Below, piece by piece: positions 32,012-44,856 of a stretch of 64,000 bases of DNA. The notes under the pieces were generated by a model. That model was not told where the DNA came from, made no database searches, and saw only the letters and a program-made list of their open reading frames with translations. Position numbers and translations under genes: made by a program. Location: the NCBI GenBank assembly GCA_037176725.1, contig JAZBRS010000011.1, forward strand, positions 3,038,001 to 3,102,000, in the 5' to 3' direction. Numbering within the stretch: position 1 is the first letter of the stretch; the number at the start of each line of letters is the position of its first letter. This DNA comes from Posidonia oceanica. Taxonomy: Eukaryota; Streptophyta; Magnoliopsida; Alismatales; Posidoniaceae.

Positions 32012-35000
32012 AGGCTGGATTGTTTGGAACCTTCCGGTGGCTGCTGGACCCGAATCTAGACCCAAATCCTCCACCCTCTCCTTCTTTCCCCCCAAAACAA
32101 GCCCAAACCTGACCTAGGATTACCCCCCTTTCCCGAACCTGAAAAGCTACCAAAATCCATAGGAAAACTCACCCTTGATGACTTAGCAAACCCACCAAAA
32201 AGCCTGCAAAAATTCAAACCAGACCCCTCCCAAAAACCCTAGGAAACTTAGGCAAAAATACCCTTTTTCTACACCTCAAAATCCCTCCAAAACTTCCTCA
32301 AAACCAAACCAAAACGCTGGGACCAAAACTAGAAATCCTAGACCCCACACCCGCCAAATTTCACCCCTTTCTGAGACCTCTAAGACCCCCTTTTGGCCAA
32401 ATTATCGTTTTCTCTCTCCGGGATTATCGTTTTCTCTCTCCTCTCTCTCTCTCCTGATTATCGCCTCTCTTTTCATCCCCTTCTTGCCCTTTTTCTGGCT
32501 TGGCTGTGGGCCCTCTTTGTATTCCTATCCCTTCTCTATCTTATTCCTATTTTTATTTTATTTTTAGCATTTTCCCTGAATTATAAAAGTCTTTTCCCTC
32601 AAACCTATCTCTTTCCCCCTTTTATTCTCTTTTTTCCCTTTTCTTCTTCTTTTTTCTTTTCCTTCTTCTTTCTTTTGCAAAATCCATGAAAGTCCTTAAA
32701 AATCTGTAAAGCCCCAAAACATAAAAGAAACAAATCAGAATTCCAAGAAAATCAACTAAAAAACATTAAACAAGTAATTAAAAACTCAAACTTAACTAAA
32801 TCAAGCTAAAAAGAAAACCAAGTATGCAAACTAAAAAATGCAAAACAAACTAAAAGAAAATACTGTAAAATCAAGCAAAAAACTGAAATAAAGTCAGAAC
32901 CTGCCAAAAATAAAAACCCCACTAAAAGAATTAAAAAACAAACCCTAAGGAGAAGAATTAAAAATCAAACACTAAAACAAGTAATTAAAGGAGGCAAAAG
33001 ACTTAACCTAATAAACACAAGAAAGAAACAACATAAAACTTAATTAAAAAAGAAAAAGAAAATACAGTTGAAAGACTTAAAAACACTTAATCAAACTAGG
33101 AAAAATCCAACTGAAAAACATCAAGAAGAATTAACAAATAAAAGATCAAGACATAATTCAAAGGACTTAAGAAAAAGAAAACCTTAAAAGATTAAAACTA
33201 AAAGCCAAAACCCACTCTAATTAACCTAAAAATAAATCCTAAAAATCTCAGTTAACATCCTAAAATGCTTAACAAGAAAACACAATTTTAAAAACAATTT
33301 AAAAGAGTTTAACCAACATTTAATCAAGTGGAAAGTGAATTAACAACAAAATAAAACCCTAAAACCCTAATCAAGCCTAAAACACACTAATTAACCTAAA
33401 AACAGTCATTAAAAATCCAATTAAACACCTAACCTACAACCCAATCCATCTAATATTTTTGTTTATTTTTATCTCATTTTTTCCTATTTTATTTTTCTCC
33501 TTTCTTCCATCTTTCTTTCTTTCTTCTTTTTTATCTTTTCCTTTTTTCCTTACTAGGCTCATCAGCCCGTTACCCTGTTTTTTTCCTTTTTTCAAACCTC
33601 GGCCCACAGCTACAGTCCGCTTCCTTCTTCCTCCTTCCCTCCTCCCGCGTTTGCAGAGCTACAGTGATCGCCGCCTGCAGCTCTGCCCGGCCTGCCACCT
33701 CCTGCTCGAGCCAGACTGGCGCGCCGAACTCCGACCGTGCTCCTGCCATCGCCACTCCGCGGCATTCAATGCCGGCAGACCTGCAAAGCCAAGGGAGGAA
33801 TGGTCAGAATTCACACGAAAAAAGGAGGGGAGATCAGGCCTGAAAACAGGAGGGAAAGAGAGGAGAAAAGGAAGAGGATTGATCCCGGAAGAGGAGGACC
33901 CCGATTCCAGTAGAATCCCCAGCGAGTGAGAGAGCGATTTTTCTCAGAAATCCACCGAAAATCGCAGACCTTCCACCTCTCCCTTCCACAGCAAACCAGA
34001 GCCCGAAACGCCTTCTGAACCCTCCAGAATTCACCCCCCAACTTCGCCGAGGCCTCCTGCAACCCTTCCCCTCCTTCCCACGGCGAAACGACCCACATTT
34101 CACCCCCAAACACGCTGAGACTCCAACAGAAACCCAACGCTACCTTCCCAGAAATTCCCCGCACCACAGGCTGCCTCCTCTTCCCAAACCTTGCCCAGAC
34201 ACTCGCCAAGACACCACCTCCCTAAGCCACTCGACCTTCAGCCTTCTCTCCCACCACTGGCAGAGAACTCCACCACAAACACCTACGTCCGATTCTGTCC
34301 AGAATTCACTCCACCAGCAAACTCCACCCACAGTCTCCAGAACCGCGTTTCGACCCTCCAAACACCATCCGCGAACCTCCAGCTGCCCGCCGGAAGCCTC
34401 CGCTCGGTCCAGAGGGCGACAACCAGCTCCCCCGACCTCAGGCGATACCTGCAGCACCCAAAAATCCGACCTTCTTCTCCGGGCCGCAGAACTCCGCTCC
34501 GAGCGTCCAGGAAGAACCGGAGGACTCCGCGGAGCAGATCTGGGCGATCGCCAGCCGCTGACGACCCCCGCACACTCCGGACGACCGTCGCCGGCATCTG
34601 CAGAGCCCACCGACGTCGGGAGCACGTTCCAGACGCGGGAGGAGGTATTTTCTTCCCCCCTCAGCTCTTCCTCCTTCCTCTCCTGCTTCTCCGCCGCTCA
34701 GAAGCAAGCTTCCGGCCCTCCCGCTTCGTTTTCGACTCGCTGGTCAGACCTTCTTCCCCGGTGACGATCTCCGGCCTCCACAGCGCTCCAGCCAGCAGAA
34801 CGGCTTCCCGATGGCTCCCGGAGCTCCGCACGGACGGCAGCAACAGCCTCCACCGCCCAGCGCTTCCCCAACTCCCCTGTGCCGGCGGTGGTGAGAACTG
34901 GAAGCTCACTGCTACAGTACTCCCACCGTCGGCGGCCACTGTTCCTTTATTTTTACAGTAATATGGTTTTTCGTGTGAATATTGCATTTGTGCCTTAAGT

Positions 35001-37379
35001 TATTTCATTTTCGCGTTTTAGTCCTCTGTTCATTTAAATTGCTTAGTTTCTGATCTAGTACTATATTAAATTGCATGAACTGTTTGTATTTTTCTGTATT
35101 TGCATGTTAGTCCATTTACTGTGCGTTTCAGTTATAAAATATTATGCTTTAGTCCCTCTGCTTTACATTATTGCACTTAGGTCCTGTTTTAAATCAGTCT
35201 ATTTAATTGCATGTATTTTACCATATAAAATTGCATTCTGGGCCCCTCTAGTTTTTTATATTTACTGTCTGATCCTCTGAACTGTAGGAACTTAGGTTTT
35301 ATTTCTGATTTTTGCATACTGCATTGCATTTTGCACCTTCTGGTTCTGCATATTTACACATAGATCTATTTTAAATGGACAGTAACTCTTGCATGCATTT
35401 TTAGCTTATTGCATTGCATTTTTGACCCTGTTCTTTTCAAAAATTGCGCTGTAGTCCTGTCCCTTATTTTTCGGAGCATGTTTTCCATATAAAATTGCAT
35501 TTTTGACCCTTGCATGATTTAAAAATCACACATAGAGCCTTGCATCTTTCAGAAACCATGTAAAAAGACTGTTTTGCCCCTAAGTTGCATTTTAACTCCT
35601 ATGCTTGCGAAAATTGCATGCAGACCCTCCACTTGCATTCCCGGACTCCCCGGAACCCCCGTTTTCTGGAAAATTTGTGTTTTAGCCCCTTTTTTTCTTC
35701 AAAAACGCTTTTGAACTCCTGTTCTTTCCAAAGTGCTTTTCCTTGTCTTCCCTTGCTTTGCATGCATTCTGCATTCATCTAGTCTTGCATTTTAGCATCC
35801 CCTTTGCACACACTAAGCACTTTTAACTCCCCTTCACTTGGGAGGACCTTTCGCACATCCCTAGGGCCTCCTGAACACTTAGATCCGTTCTTCTCCCCTG
35901 TTCTGGCCCTTCTGCTCCGAAGCTGCGATATCTTCCAATCCGGCCGTTGGATCCCCTCAAGTAAGCTGCCCAGGCGACCGCAGCGAAGCGCTCTTCAGCA
36001 TGGACCAAGCAGATCTCCGATCAGACTCCTGGATCTCCAGGTATGTCCCCCTGAACCCCTACACTGCATTCATTTGCATGCCATTTGCATCGTTTTGCGT
36101 GCCCTTTAGTTTTTTCGCCTCGTTTTGTGTGTAGTCTTGTTTTCCCGCTCCGTTTTGCGTGCCGCTTCTTTGTCTTGCACCGTTTTGCGTGCCCTTTAGT
36201 TTTTTCGTCTCGTTTTGCGTGCAGTCTTGTTTTTCCGCTCCGTTTTGCGTGCCGCTTCTTTGTCTTGCACCATTTTGCGTGCCCTTTAGTTTTTTTCGCC
36301 TCGTTTTGCGTGCAGTCTTGTTTTCCCGCTCCGTTTTACGTGCCGCTTCTTTGTCTTGCACCGTTTTGCGTGCTCTTTAGTTTTTTTCGCCTCGTTTTGC
36401 GTGCAGTCTTGTTTTCCCGCTCCGTTTTGCGTGCCGCCTCTTTGTCTTGCACCGTTTTGCGTGCCCTTTAGTTTTTTCGTCTCGCTTTGCGTGCAGTCTT
36501 GTTTTCCCGCTTCGTTTTGCGTGCCGCTTCTTTGTCTTGCACCGTTTTGCGTGCCCTTTAGTTTTTTTCGCCTCGTTTTGCGTGCAGTCTTGCTTTCCCG
36601 CCTGTTTTGCGTGCCGGTTTTGTTCTTTTGCTCCGTTCCGCGTGCCTTTCTGGTTTCTCGCCTTCTTTTGCGTGTTTGTGCCGTTTTCCCTTGCATGTCG
36701 ATCGCATTGCATGGTTTTCTCGCTGTTTCGCTTTCTTTCTGCATTTGCTTATAGGGCGGTGATGCTTACTGTCCGGAGTTCTCGCGAGCCAGGTTTCGTT
36801 CGGTTCGGAACACAGACAGCGTTGCTGAGCGCTTAGATTGCACGTTTACTTTCTTGCATTGTCTTTCATCACTTAGAGCACACCTTTGAGCATTTAGACA
36901 AGCATTCATTGGCACTTAGGCATTCAAAGTCTGCATTTCCCTGCATATGCGAGCGTAAGCCTAGAAAGACCGATTCTCGAGCGTGTCGGGGGTGCCTAAC
37001 ACCTTCCCCGCGCGTAACAGGAGTCCTTACCCTCTCTTGGCCCGCAATGACCATATTGCCCTTGTCCTAGGCACGAGTCACATCATTTGCATTCATTTGC
37101 ATCTCATTTCTTTTGCATTGCCCTGCATTGCATCTTTTGCTTGGTTTTGCGCGATTATTCATGCATTTCCCCGATTTTCCTCGTCTTCCGATTTAATAGA
37201 CTTGGTGGCGACTCTGATTTTGTCTTGTCTTCTTCTTTTCTTTCCTTTTTCCCTCTTTTAAATGTTTTCGAGTTAGGTCTTCCTTCTCGGACATAGCCGT
37301 TAATAGTGAGCCTGATTCCGATCGGTGCACGCGAGCTTTGGCAACGTGCATGGACGATCCGAACACCGGGATCACTACA
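31992..37379 (+). repeat. TE-A 3' LTR (5388 bp)
   Basis: Same layout as the 5' LTR: TATA candidate 32582, A-rich 32690-33450, GC-rich 33595-34935, TTTAGTCCC array 34985-35815, 91-bp repeats 36085-36610, PBS-like 11-mer at 37206-37216. It ends CACTACA at 37379 and is followed by ACGGC. Divergence from the 5' copy is about 2% in the first 600 bp and about 1% further in, estimated by eye. Confidence 0.97.
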
Positions 37380-37384
37380 ACGGC
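37380..37384. other. Target-site duplication of TE-A, right copy (ACGGC)
   Basis: Perfect match to 14603-14607, confirming insertion of TE-A into the gag-protease linker of TE-B. Confidence 0.96.
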
Positions 37385-40090
37385 TAGGCCTTACCACTAG
37401 TGCTGTGGGCTGGTATACCCTCCCCGATCGTGTGACTTCTGCGCACGTTTCCGTGGCATAGTCGTAGGGCACACGATGGGGGTCCCAGGTTAAGTCAATA
37501 ACCGTAGGGGCCTGTGCTGCGAGCACAAGAGGGGCTACCAGAGGGTTGGCTGGGTAATAGGGCAAGGGGAACTAGTGCTGGTAGGTTGCTGGAGGCCTAG
37601 GTTGGGACCAAGCTAACAGACTGATTGGGGGCCTACCTAAATAGGAGGTTAGGGTCTGGGCCTGAGGTCTGGCTTGAAGGTATACGGGGGCAGGGGACTG
37701 AGGATGCATGGTAGGGCGAGCGGCGAAGCGCCCTGGTCTGGCACGCGGTCGGATCATATGGACTCCCGACTCGGAGTCGGCAATGGCTGCACGATACAGA
37801 GCTAGAGGGAAGGGCTTTGAGACATCATGAATGAGCTCAGAGGGGTCTACCATAGACGTAGCAGGCCCGAAGGGAGAGAGAGAGTAGATTCCCGAGGTCG
37901 CCGCACCTTCCAGATTGGGATGCTCCAGGAGGGGCTGGTGGACAATGCTGGGATGAGGGGGTGCTAATGCTGATGGAGGAACAGAAGAAGGTGCCTCGTG
38001 CGTGTGGATCGAAATTGTTCCCAATTCGATCGAGTTCTGGATGGCGTCCCGCAGAGTGAGACAACTGTTCGTCGAGTGCCCGGGGCTCGATGAAAGTCAC
38101 AAAAAAGGTCTGCCTTATGCCAATGCAGAAGCGGATTTGGCAAAGGGCGCGCCTCAGGAAACCTCAGAAATGTCGCAACCTTGGGGAGGAGGGCGGTTAA
38201 CGGTTGCACAAGTGGGGTGAATTGGCGCCGTGGTCGCCTTGGCCTCTGGGGCTGCGCTTGCTGGACCGGTGCAGCAGGATACACCAGTTGGGCGGTGGTA
38301 GTGATTTGTGGTGTGGGAGGTGCCCTAGGTGCTAGTGCATAAATTACTTGATGCGGGGGAGGCCGAACCGCCAGTTGAACAGGCATGGGCGTGGGGTCGA
38401 CGTAGGCAACAGCAGGCTTCGACGAGTCCTTCTTCTTGGGCCGGCTACTGGTACCACTGCTGTTGCTGCTGATGTTGCTGCTGCTGTTGCTGGTGTTGCT
38501 GCTGGCAGTGGCCTGCTTGGCAAACGTAGAGAGCACCAGGAAGTTGCCACTCCGTAGCGAACTCTCCACGCGGGTGCCAGCCCAGATCAGTGCAGAGAAG
38601 GTTGTGACAAGTTAAATGCTAAGCAGAGCCCCGACAGCGGGTTGCGCACCCCTGATCACAATCTCGAGGGACTCCTCATCAGAGGGTCCGTCTCGAACCT
38701 GCAAAGTGAGTGCACGCCAGCGGCCGACATACTCCTCGAACGGCTCGTTGGGGTTCTGCTTTAATGCAACCAGGTCCGCGCGCTTAGGGACCAGGTCCAA
38801 GTTGAAGGAATATTGTCCCAGGAACGCCTGGTTGAGGTCGTTCCACGTCTTAATGCTGGCCATATCAAGTGAGGTGAACCACTTGAGCACAGGGTCACTT
38901 AGACTTTTCTAGAACAAGCGGATTAGCAACCTCTTGTCAGCCTGGAGCTGAGTGAGATCTCCGCAGTACGCCTTCAAATGTGCAATCGGGCAGCCTCTAC
39001 CATCGTATTTTTCAAATACCGGGATGCAAAACTTCGGGGGGAGTACCGCCTCTAGGAAGTAATAGAGGTCCCAGAACTGGTAAGACTGGTGGTCTGTACC
39101 CTGCACTTGTCGAAGTGCTTTCTCCAGAACGGCGAACCTATCGTCGTTAGAGTTTGGAGCTGTTGCCAAAGGAGGTGGTACAACAGGGGCAGGGGCCACA
39201 TACGCCGCATAAGATGCACCGAGGTGCTCCTCTGGATCAACCATCACATCGCCTGGTGGAGCGACGGGATGGACGGCGTATCCGTGCGGGTGTGTTCTGT
39301 GTGCAGGCATGTATGCTGGGGTAGGGTATTGCTGATGTAGGGGGTATGTATAACTAGCATGCTGAGCAGTAGGTGATGCAGAGTGCTAGAGCGTCAGCTG
39401 CTGCACCGACACGTTGCCGAGCTGCGGGCCAGAGGGATGCTGCGCTCTGATCAGTCCTACGGACTGACCACCAGGTGCTAGAGGAGGATGCTGTGCTTGG
39501 TGTTGTGCATATGCAGGAGGCGGAAGCTGGGCCCCCATCGCAGGAGTAGTGAGTAGCTGAGGCGGTGGTCTGGGCGGGGGAGCAGAGGGGAATGCCTGCG
39601 ACGCGAGAGTAGGTCGCAATGGAGCCTCGGGAGCAACAGGAACAAATGAGGGGCAGAGAGATAGAGCCATGCCCTGCAGTCTCTAGGTAGTCTCCATCAG
39701 CTGCTGATACTGCATCTTAGGGGACCCGTCAGTAGGTATGCTAAGTTGCAGGATCGACAGAGGACCAGAATCAAGCGGCTGGGACGTAGATTGTCCAAGA
39801 GGCGGAGGTCCTAAGGCGTAATTCGCCACAGTAGGGTGAGTGTCAAAAGTGACATTACCCTGGGGAGGAGGGGTCAGTGGTGTCTCCGGAGCGCGGCCAG
39901 CGGTTACCAAGGCAGTCTCGGCAACCGAGTCCGGCGGAGCCTGCCACTGCCCCACAGAATAAGAAGGCGGTAGCTGTACCAGAGAAGGAGACGCTGGCAC
40001 AGAGGGAGTCAATGCGGGAACCGAAGGGACCGAAAGAGGGGCCGCCTCTGGGGCAACAGGGACCAGGGAGTCACCAGCAAACTGGGCCAT
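37385..40090 (-). pseudogene. gag of TE-B, cut by TE-A and decayed
   Basis: Start ATG at 40090 (MAQFAGDSLVPVAPEA); an in-frame ATG at 40228 lies upstream. Stops at 39683-39685, 39386-39388, 38909-38911, 38612-38614 and 37572-37574; a frameshift near 38090 falls in the zinc-knuckle block CDFHRAPG. The Retrotrans_gag core is clear (LPPKFCIPVFEKYDGRG, FLGQYSFNLDLVPKRADL, PFEEYVGRWRAL). The C-terminal linker reaches SGRVYQPTALVVRP before TE-A begins; it resumes at 14607. Gag would form the particle that packages the RNA. Confidence 0.9.
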
Positions 40091-41246
40091 CGTTGACCGA
40101 GAACGGGTGATCACAGGGCTACGAGCAGGGGCAAGAAGGTGAATCCTAGGAGGAGCTATGTTCGCGAAAGCAAAGTAGCTCGGAAGGGGGATGATCAGAA
40201 GCAGGGGTCGCAGCAGGGGCGTCAGCAAAAGAAGGCACTCAAGCTCTAGCTAAGGAACTCGCTGATAGACCTCTGCGCGAAAGGCAAACAACACCAAGGT
40301 ATTAGAACCCGAAAGTAAAAGCAAATGTGTTGATGTATGATATGAATGCAGATGTATGCTTTCTAGCATGCACTCCCTCACCAATCTAGGGTGTCCTGGT
40401 AGGCAATCTACTTCGGACGCTCAGGGGTGTGCGGGTCGCCGACTCAGGCTAAAAAAAGCAGGTCCCACATCTTAAACCCGGCCCAAAGCTCAAGTGGTGA
40501 CGTAGTGGTGCGTAGGTGGCCTTGACCCTGCCAGAAGCATGGGTGGTACCCTCTACTAACACCGACGCGGCCCCCTGACAAGGGGGGACAGACTGATCTA
40601 CTTACGCCACGCCAAAGCGTTGGGGGCAAGAGACCGGGACTATCCTTCTCAGACTGTAGGCGGACTCAGATGAGAAGAATGCACGCCCAATATGATGCTT
40701 TATGCAAATGCTTCGCAATTTATCTTGCGTTTTTTTATTAACTCAAGGGGATGCAGGTGAGCTTGCAGTCTCTAGTTGCTCCTAGAAATTCTTTTTACTT
40801 GCTGTTTTTAGTTAGCCTTGGGGGAAGCAATCAGTCTCTAATTGTCCTTAGGCTTAATGCAAAAGGGGAAGAAAATCACCCAGTTATGGCAAGCAGACAA
40901 CACACATCATTGCAAAAGGCATGGGCATGGCATGTGCATGTGTGTGTGAACATGATAGTGAAAGAAAACACTTATCATAGCAAAAAGCAGGTATGCATAG
41001 CATGTGCAGGTGCAGTGGAATTGCATTGGTGTAAAAGAAAGCATTCATCGTTCAAAAGGCATGCATGGTGTGCCAAGCAAGTATTTAGACATGTGATGCA
41101 AGCAAATAAAGCAGCACAGGCAATCATGGCATAAAGCAGGTAAATAAACAAGCAAGCAGGTAAGCAAGTAAAGCGGGCAGAAGCAAAAGGCAAGCAAAAC
41201 ACCAAAGCAAGAGACGAGAAGGCCAAGGCGAAAGCCGGAGTATTGC
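40091..41246 (-). other. TE-B leader between PBS and gag
   Basis: No ORF1-like gene. The block 40365-40700 is the conserved leader segment, with hairpin CCCCC (40571-40575) and GGGGG (40582-40587). The distal half (40740-41240) is rich in AAGCA/GCATG phrases. Confidence 0.6.
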
Positions 41247-41264
41247 TCCCCAGCGGAGTCGCCA
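41247..41264 (-). promoter_or_regulatory. Primer-binding site of TE-B (tRNA-Arg)
   Basis: Minus strand TGGCGACTCCGCTGGGGA, one base from the LTR end (plus 41266). Identical to the TE-A and TE-C sites. Confidence 0.92.
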
Positions 41265-41265
41265 C

Positions 41266-43282
41266 TGTAGTAATCCTGAATTCTGATCGTCCATGCACGT
41301 TACCAAAGCTTGCGTGCACTGATCAAAATAGGCTCACTATATGCGGCTGGATCCGAGGGAAGAAACTCAACTCGGAAATGCTGGCAAAAGAAAAGAAAAG
41401 AAATGATAAGACAAATCGGAGTCGCCACCGGGTCTATTGAATTGGAAGACAAGGAAAACCAGGGGTTTAGCATGAAAAGACATGCAAAATCAGATGCAAG
41501 GGGGGGCATAGGGATGCAATGCTAAGCTATGCTATGCTATATTATGCTATGACTCATGCCTAGGATAAAGGAAAGGTCGATGCGAGCCAAGAGAAAGGGC
41601 AAGGACTCCTGTTACGCGTGGGGAAGATGTTAGGCACCCCCATACGTCCGAGAGTCGGTCTTTCTTAGGCAATCTCGCGCTAATGAGGGAATTGCTAGCC
41701 TAATGCCTAAATGCCATAAATGCCTACCTGCTGTGCGAGGGAAATAAACATGCTATCCATGTGCTCAGCCACGCTGCTAGTGTTCCGAACTGGGCGGACC
41801 CTGGTTCATGAGAACTCCTAAGCAGTAAGCATCACAGCCCTATATGCAGATGCAGGCGATAAAACAAAACGGTGGGGAAACCAAGCAATGCAAGCGACAT
41901 GCAAACCATAAAGCAAAACAGGCACGGAAAGTGGTGCGAAAATGCGGAAAATAATGCAAGGCACGGAAAATGATGCAAAAGGCAGAAAGCGATGCAAAGG
42001 GGTGCGGAAAACCCTACAAAGGGGCGGAAAAATGATGCAAATGCGGAAAGCAGGGCAAAGCACGGAAAACGAGGCAATGCAGGGTGTAAATCCAAAACAA
42101 AGGGGTGGGTAACATGCATAGGGGTTGCAGCAAGCCAAAGAAGCAAAAAAATGCAGAAAACGGCGAGCGAAGCAAAATCTGTGCTTTAAAATGGCTGTCA
42201 GCCATCTGCAAGTATTAGACGCTGGCAACACCAGCATCCAACGTTGGACGCTAGCATTGCTGGCGTCCAACACCTGCTGGAGGCAGACAGCATGTATTTT
42301 TGGTAAAACAATGCAATCTAGCTACATGGATGCAATACAGATGCAAAAATGCAACTAAATGGATGCATGACATACAAATCTAACCTAATAGAAGATTAGA
42401 AGAGGAATCAGAGCAAGGAACATGCCAGAATCAAGGATCTAAGCAAGCAGGTTGTTGGATGCCTGTAGGCTGGGCGTCCAACGTTAGACGCCAGAGTGGC
42501 TGGCGTCCAACACAGATCAGAAGATAGAGGAGGGAAAAGAAGCATACAAAAGCAAAATAAAAGGGGGATCATGCATTTGGGTTGCGGGAGATGAGCATGG
42601 GGCAAACAAGCAAACAAGGGAGGCATAAAATAAACAATCAGACCTTACCTGTGCTAAGTGCCAGGCCAGAGGCACAACCAGGTCGTTCGACGCGAGCTAG
42701 GCCGGCCTCCAATGTTGGACGCCAGCACCAGCAGCGTACAATGCCCTAGGAGGCACAACACACCAAAACATGCATACAATAGCCAAGAATAATCCACAGA
42801 AATTAAAGAACAGTTGCTAAAGAAGCTAGACATGCATAAGAACACAGGAGATAAGCAAACAAGCAAGATCAAGGCATTATGCAAGCTTTAAACAACAAAA
42901 TGAAGAGCCAGGACGTTGGACGCTAGAGCCAGCAGCGTCCAACGTTGGAGGTTGAAACCTCTGGCGTCCAACGACCAGAGCATGTAGACTTACCTGTTCT
43001 AAAGGGGGAGCTAAGCTCTGACCCCACCTATATGCATGCAACTACTGAAACATGCCATAACAGGAAAGAAACATCCACAGCAAGCATGGCAAGCATTTAA
43101 TCCAAGAGGACAAGGCAAAAAGAGAGCATACATAAGGATATAGGCTTAAAACTTGCAAAAAAGAAAATATGCAACTTGAAAAGACCTAGCAAACCTAAGC
43201 ATGGTTGCCATTTGGGACAGGCATCTCTAAGCAAGCATGGATCAGAACATAACATCAAAAAATATATTTGATGTAGGCATGG
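41266..43282 (-). repeat. TE-B 5' LTR (cut by TE-C)
   Basis: Minus-strand LTR ending ACTACA at 41266. It aligns with 1-1634 of the 3' LTR from 41645 onward. TE-C starts at 43283 after CATGG; the uninterrupted site in the other LTR reads GGCATGGTAGC (1629-1639). The remaining U3 part must lie beyond the right edge. The PBS-like 11-mer is at 41417-41427; 29-nt hairpin units at 42214-42271, 42451-42509, 42690-42745 and 42913-42970. Confidence 0.92.
43278..43282. other. Probable target-site duplication of TE-C, left copy (CATGG)
   Basis: The five bases before TE-C. The partner copy lies outside the window, so this rests on the intact site in the other TE-B LTR (1630-1634). Confidence 0.6.
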
Positions 43283-44208
43283 TGTAAACACCCCATTCTG
43301 ACAGCTCGGAAGTTGGTAGTTCTCTTTTGCAGGCTAGTGTGGTCTCTAGATTGGCATTCCCTTTTCTAACCCATTTTCTAGCCCAATTCCAAACCCAAAA
43401 CCTTGTCCAAAACCCTAGAAGCCTTTACCAAGCTATTTGCATCTTTTACAACACTTCTAGGCCCAAACCTAAGCCCATTTGCAGCTTATGCCACCTGAGT
43501 GTGTTGGACGCTGGAACAGGCAGCGTCCAACGTTGGACGCCCTCTGGCCTGGCGTCCAACGACTCGAGGTCAGCAGTGGTTGCTCCGCCCCCTCCAGCTC
43601 ACTGCCCATCCAATCCTGTGCCTCCCTGCACTTACTACCCGTCCCTTCCTCCACTCCACGCCATCCACTACCTTCCAAGCCTCACTTACTATCCTTCTCT
43701 CCTCTATTTCAGCCCAAAAGAAGCTCTCCTCCTCTCACTGATAGGCCTAACTTCCGCCGGCCGTGTCAGCCACCGCCTCACCTCCGCCACCCTCCTGCCA
43801 TTGCCCACGCCCTCCTCTGACAATCCACATGGCCTCCACACACTCATCTACACCAGCCAATGCCAGAATTTGGCCTGCAAATACTTGCCAAGCACTGGAA
43901 CCCATAAACGCAACAACAAAACCAGCACCTTCATGCCTTGGCCATTCTCACCACACACAGCGAACGAGAGAGCTTCCACTTCCAAGAGCAAGAAGGTACT
44001 CCCCTCTCTGTCTGCAACCCTTTGCGACCTCCTCCGGCGCTCCGAGCAGCTCAGGCTAGCCCGCCGAAGTCGCTGCCGTGCACACACAGCAACTCCGGCG
44101 AACCTCGTCGTCCTGTCGTTCCAGAGCTTCCACAGGTTGGTTTTCCATTCCTAGTAGTCATGCATGCGTAGTAGAACATGTCCATGCATTGTTTGCAAGT
44201 TTTTATTT

Positions 44209-44237
44209 CCTTTTGGACGTGATTCACATCCAAAAGG
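44209..44237 (+). other. Additional 29-nt hairpin in TE-C LTR
   Basis: Arms CCTTTTGGA and TCCAAAAGG with GTGA/TCAC inside. It is the same length as the GTTGGACGC units but has different arms, and lies 12 bp before the 44249 module. It also occurs in the 3' LTR (about 62919-62947). Confidence 0.75.
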
Positions 44238-44856
44238 AAGTTCAGTGTATTGGATGCACCATCTGGTGCGTCCAACGTTGGACGCGGCATAGTCCTGCGT
44301 CCAACAGCCTGTTTTGCTTTCCCATTGTTTGAATACTATCCATGCTTTTCCTTTGCATGCTTTCTTGCAAGCATATGCTATTTGCCTCCTTTTAATTCTC
44401 TCTGATGTTATGCCATGTTTTTAACTTGTTCCATGCATGTTTGAATGCCTTTTGCATGCTTAATGATTAGTCTGTCTGCTGCCTTTGTTGGACACTAGGA
44501 TGAACTGCGTCCAACGTTGGACGTTGGTTCACCAAGCATCCAACGCCTCTGCTTGCTTTGCTTTGCTGCCATGCCTACTCCATGCATATTTATGGCATTA
44601 TCTTTTGATCCATGCATGCTTAGAGATGCTTGGCCCCTACGGCACCCATGCTTAGGTTTGCTAGGATTTTACTAAGTTATGTATTTCTTTTTTAGTTTAA
44701 AGCCTATTCTTTCATGCATGCTTCCTCTTTATCTTTCTCTCTTGGCTTAAATGCTTGCAAATGTCTGCTGTGAATGCTCCTTTTAGTCTCTTACATGCTT
44801 CTAAGATGATTGCATGCATGTAGGTGGGGTAGAGCTGAGCTCCCCCTTTAGAACAG

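Larger units (their letters stand above)
14608..37379 (+). mobile_element. TE-A: complete-ended, RT/integrase-deleted Tat/Ogre-like retrotransposon
   Basis: It is 22,772 bp, with LTRs of 5375 bp (14608-19982) and 5388 bp (31992-37379), TG...CA ends and a perfect 5-bp duplication. Order: LTR, tRNA-Arg PBS, leader, gag, protease, linker, last 24 codons of integrase, purine-tract spacer, PMD, T-rich repeats, hairpin array, PPT, LTR. About 3.4 kb present in TE-C (53186-56619) is missing. The two LTRs look about 98-99% identical, so it moved recently and must have used RT and integrase in trans. Its LTR U3 differs from that of TE-B/TE-C, so its helper is probably another element not in this window. 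Confidence 0.95.
1..43282 (-). mobile_element. TE-B: Tat/Ogre-like Ty3-gypsy retrotransposon, interrupted and truncated by window edge
   Basis: Minus-strand element whose own sequence is 1-14607 and 37385-43282; TE-A occupies the gap and TE-C cuts its 5' LTR. Reading right to left: partial 5' LTR, tRNA-Arg PBS, leader, gag, protease, His-rich linker, RT, RNase H, archaeal-type RNase H, integrase, PMD, hairpin array, PPT, partial 3' LTR. Position 1 aligns with 41645 of the other LTR, so roughly 380 bp of the 3' LTR lie outside the window. LTR copies differ by about 3-7% in sampled stretches, more than in TE-A or TE-C, which fits its being the oldest layer. The coding region has many stops and frameshifts and cannot be autonomous. 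The order of domains and the double RNase H place it in the Tat clade. Confidence 0.93.
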
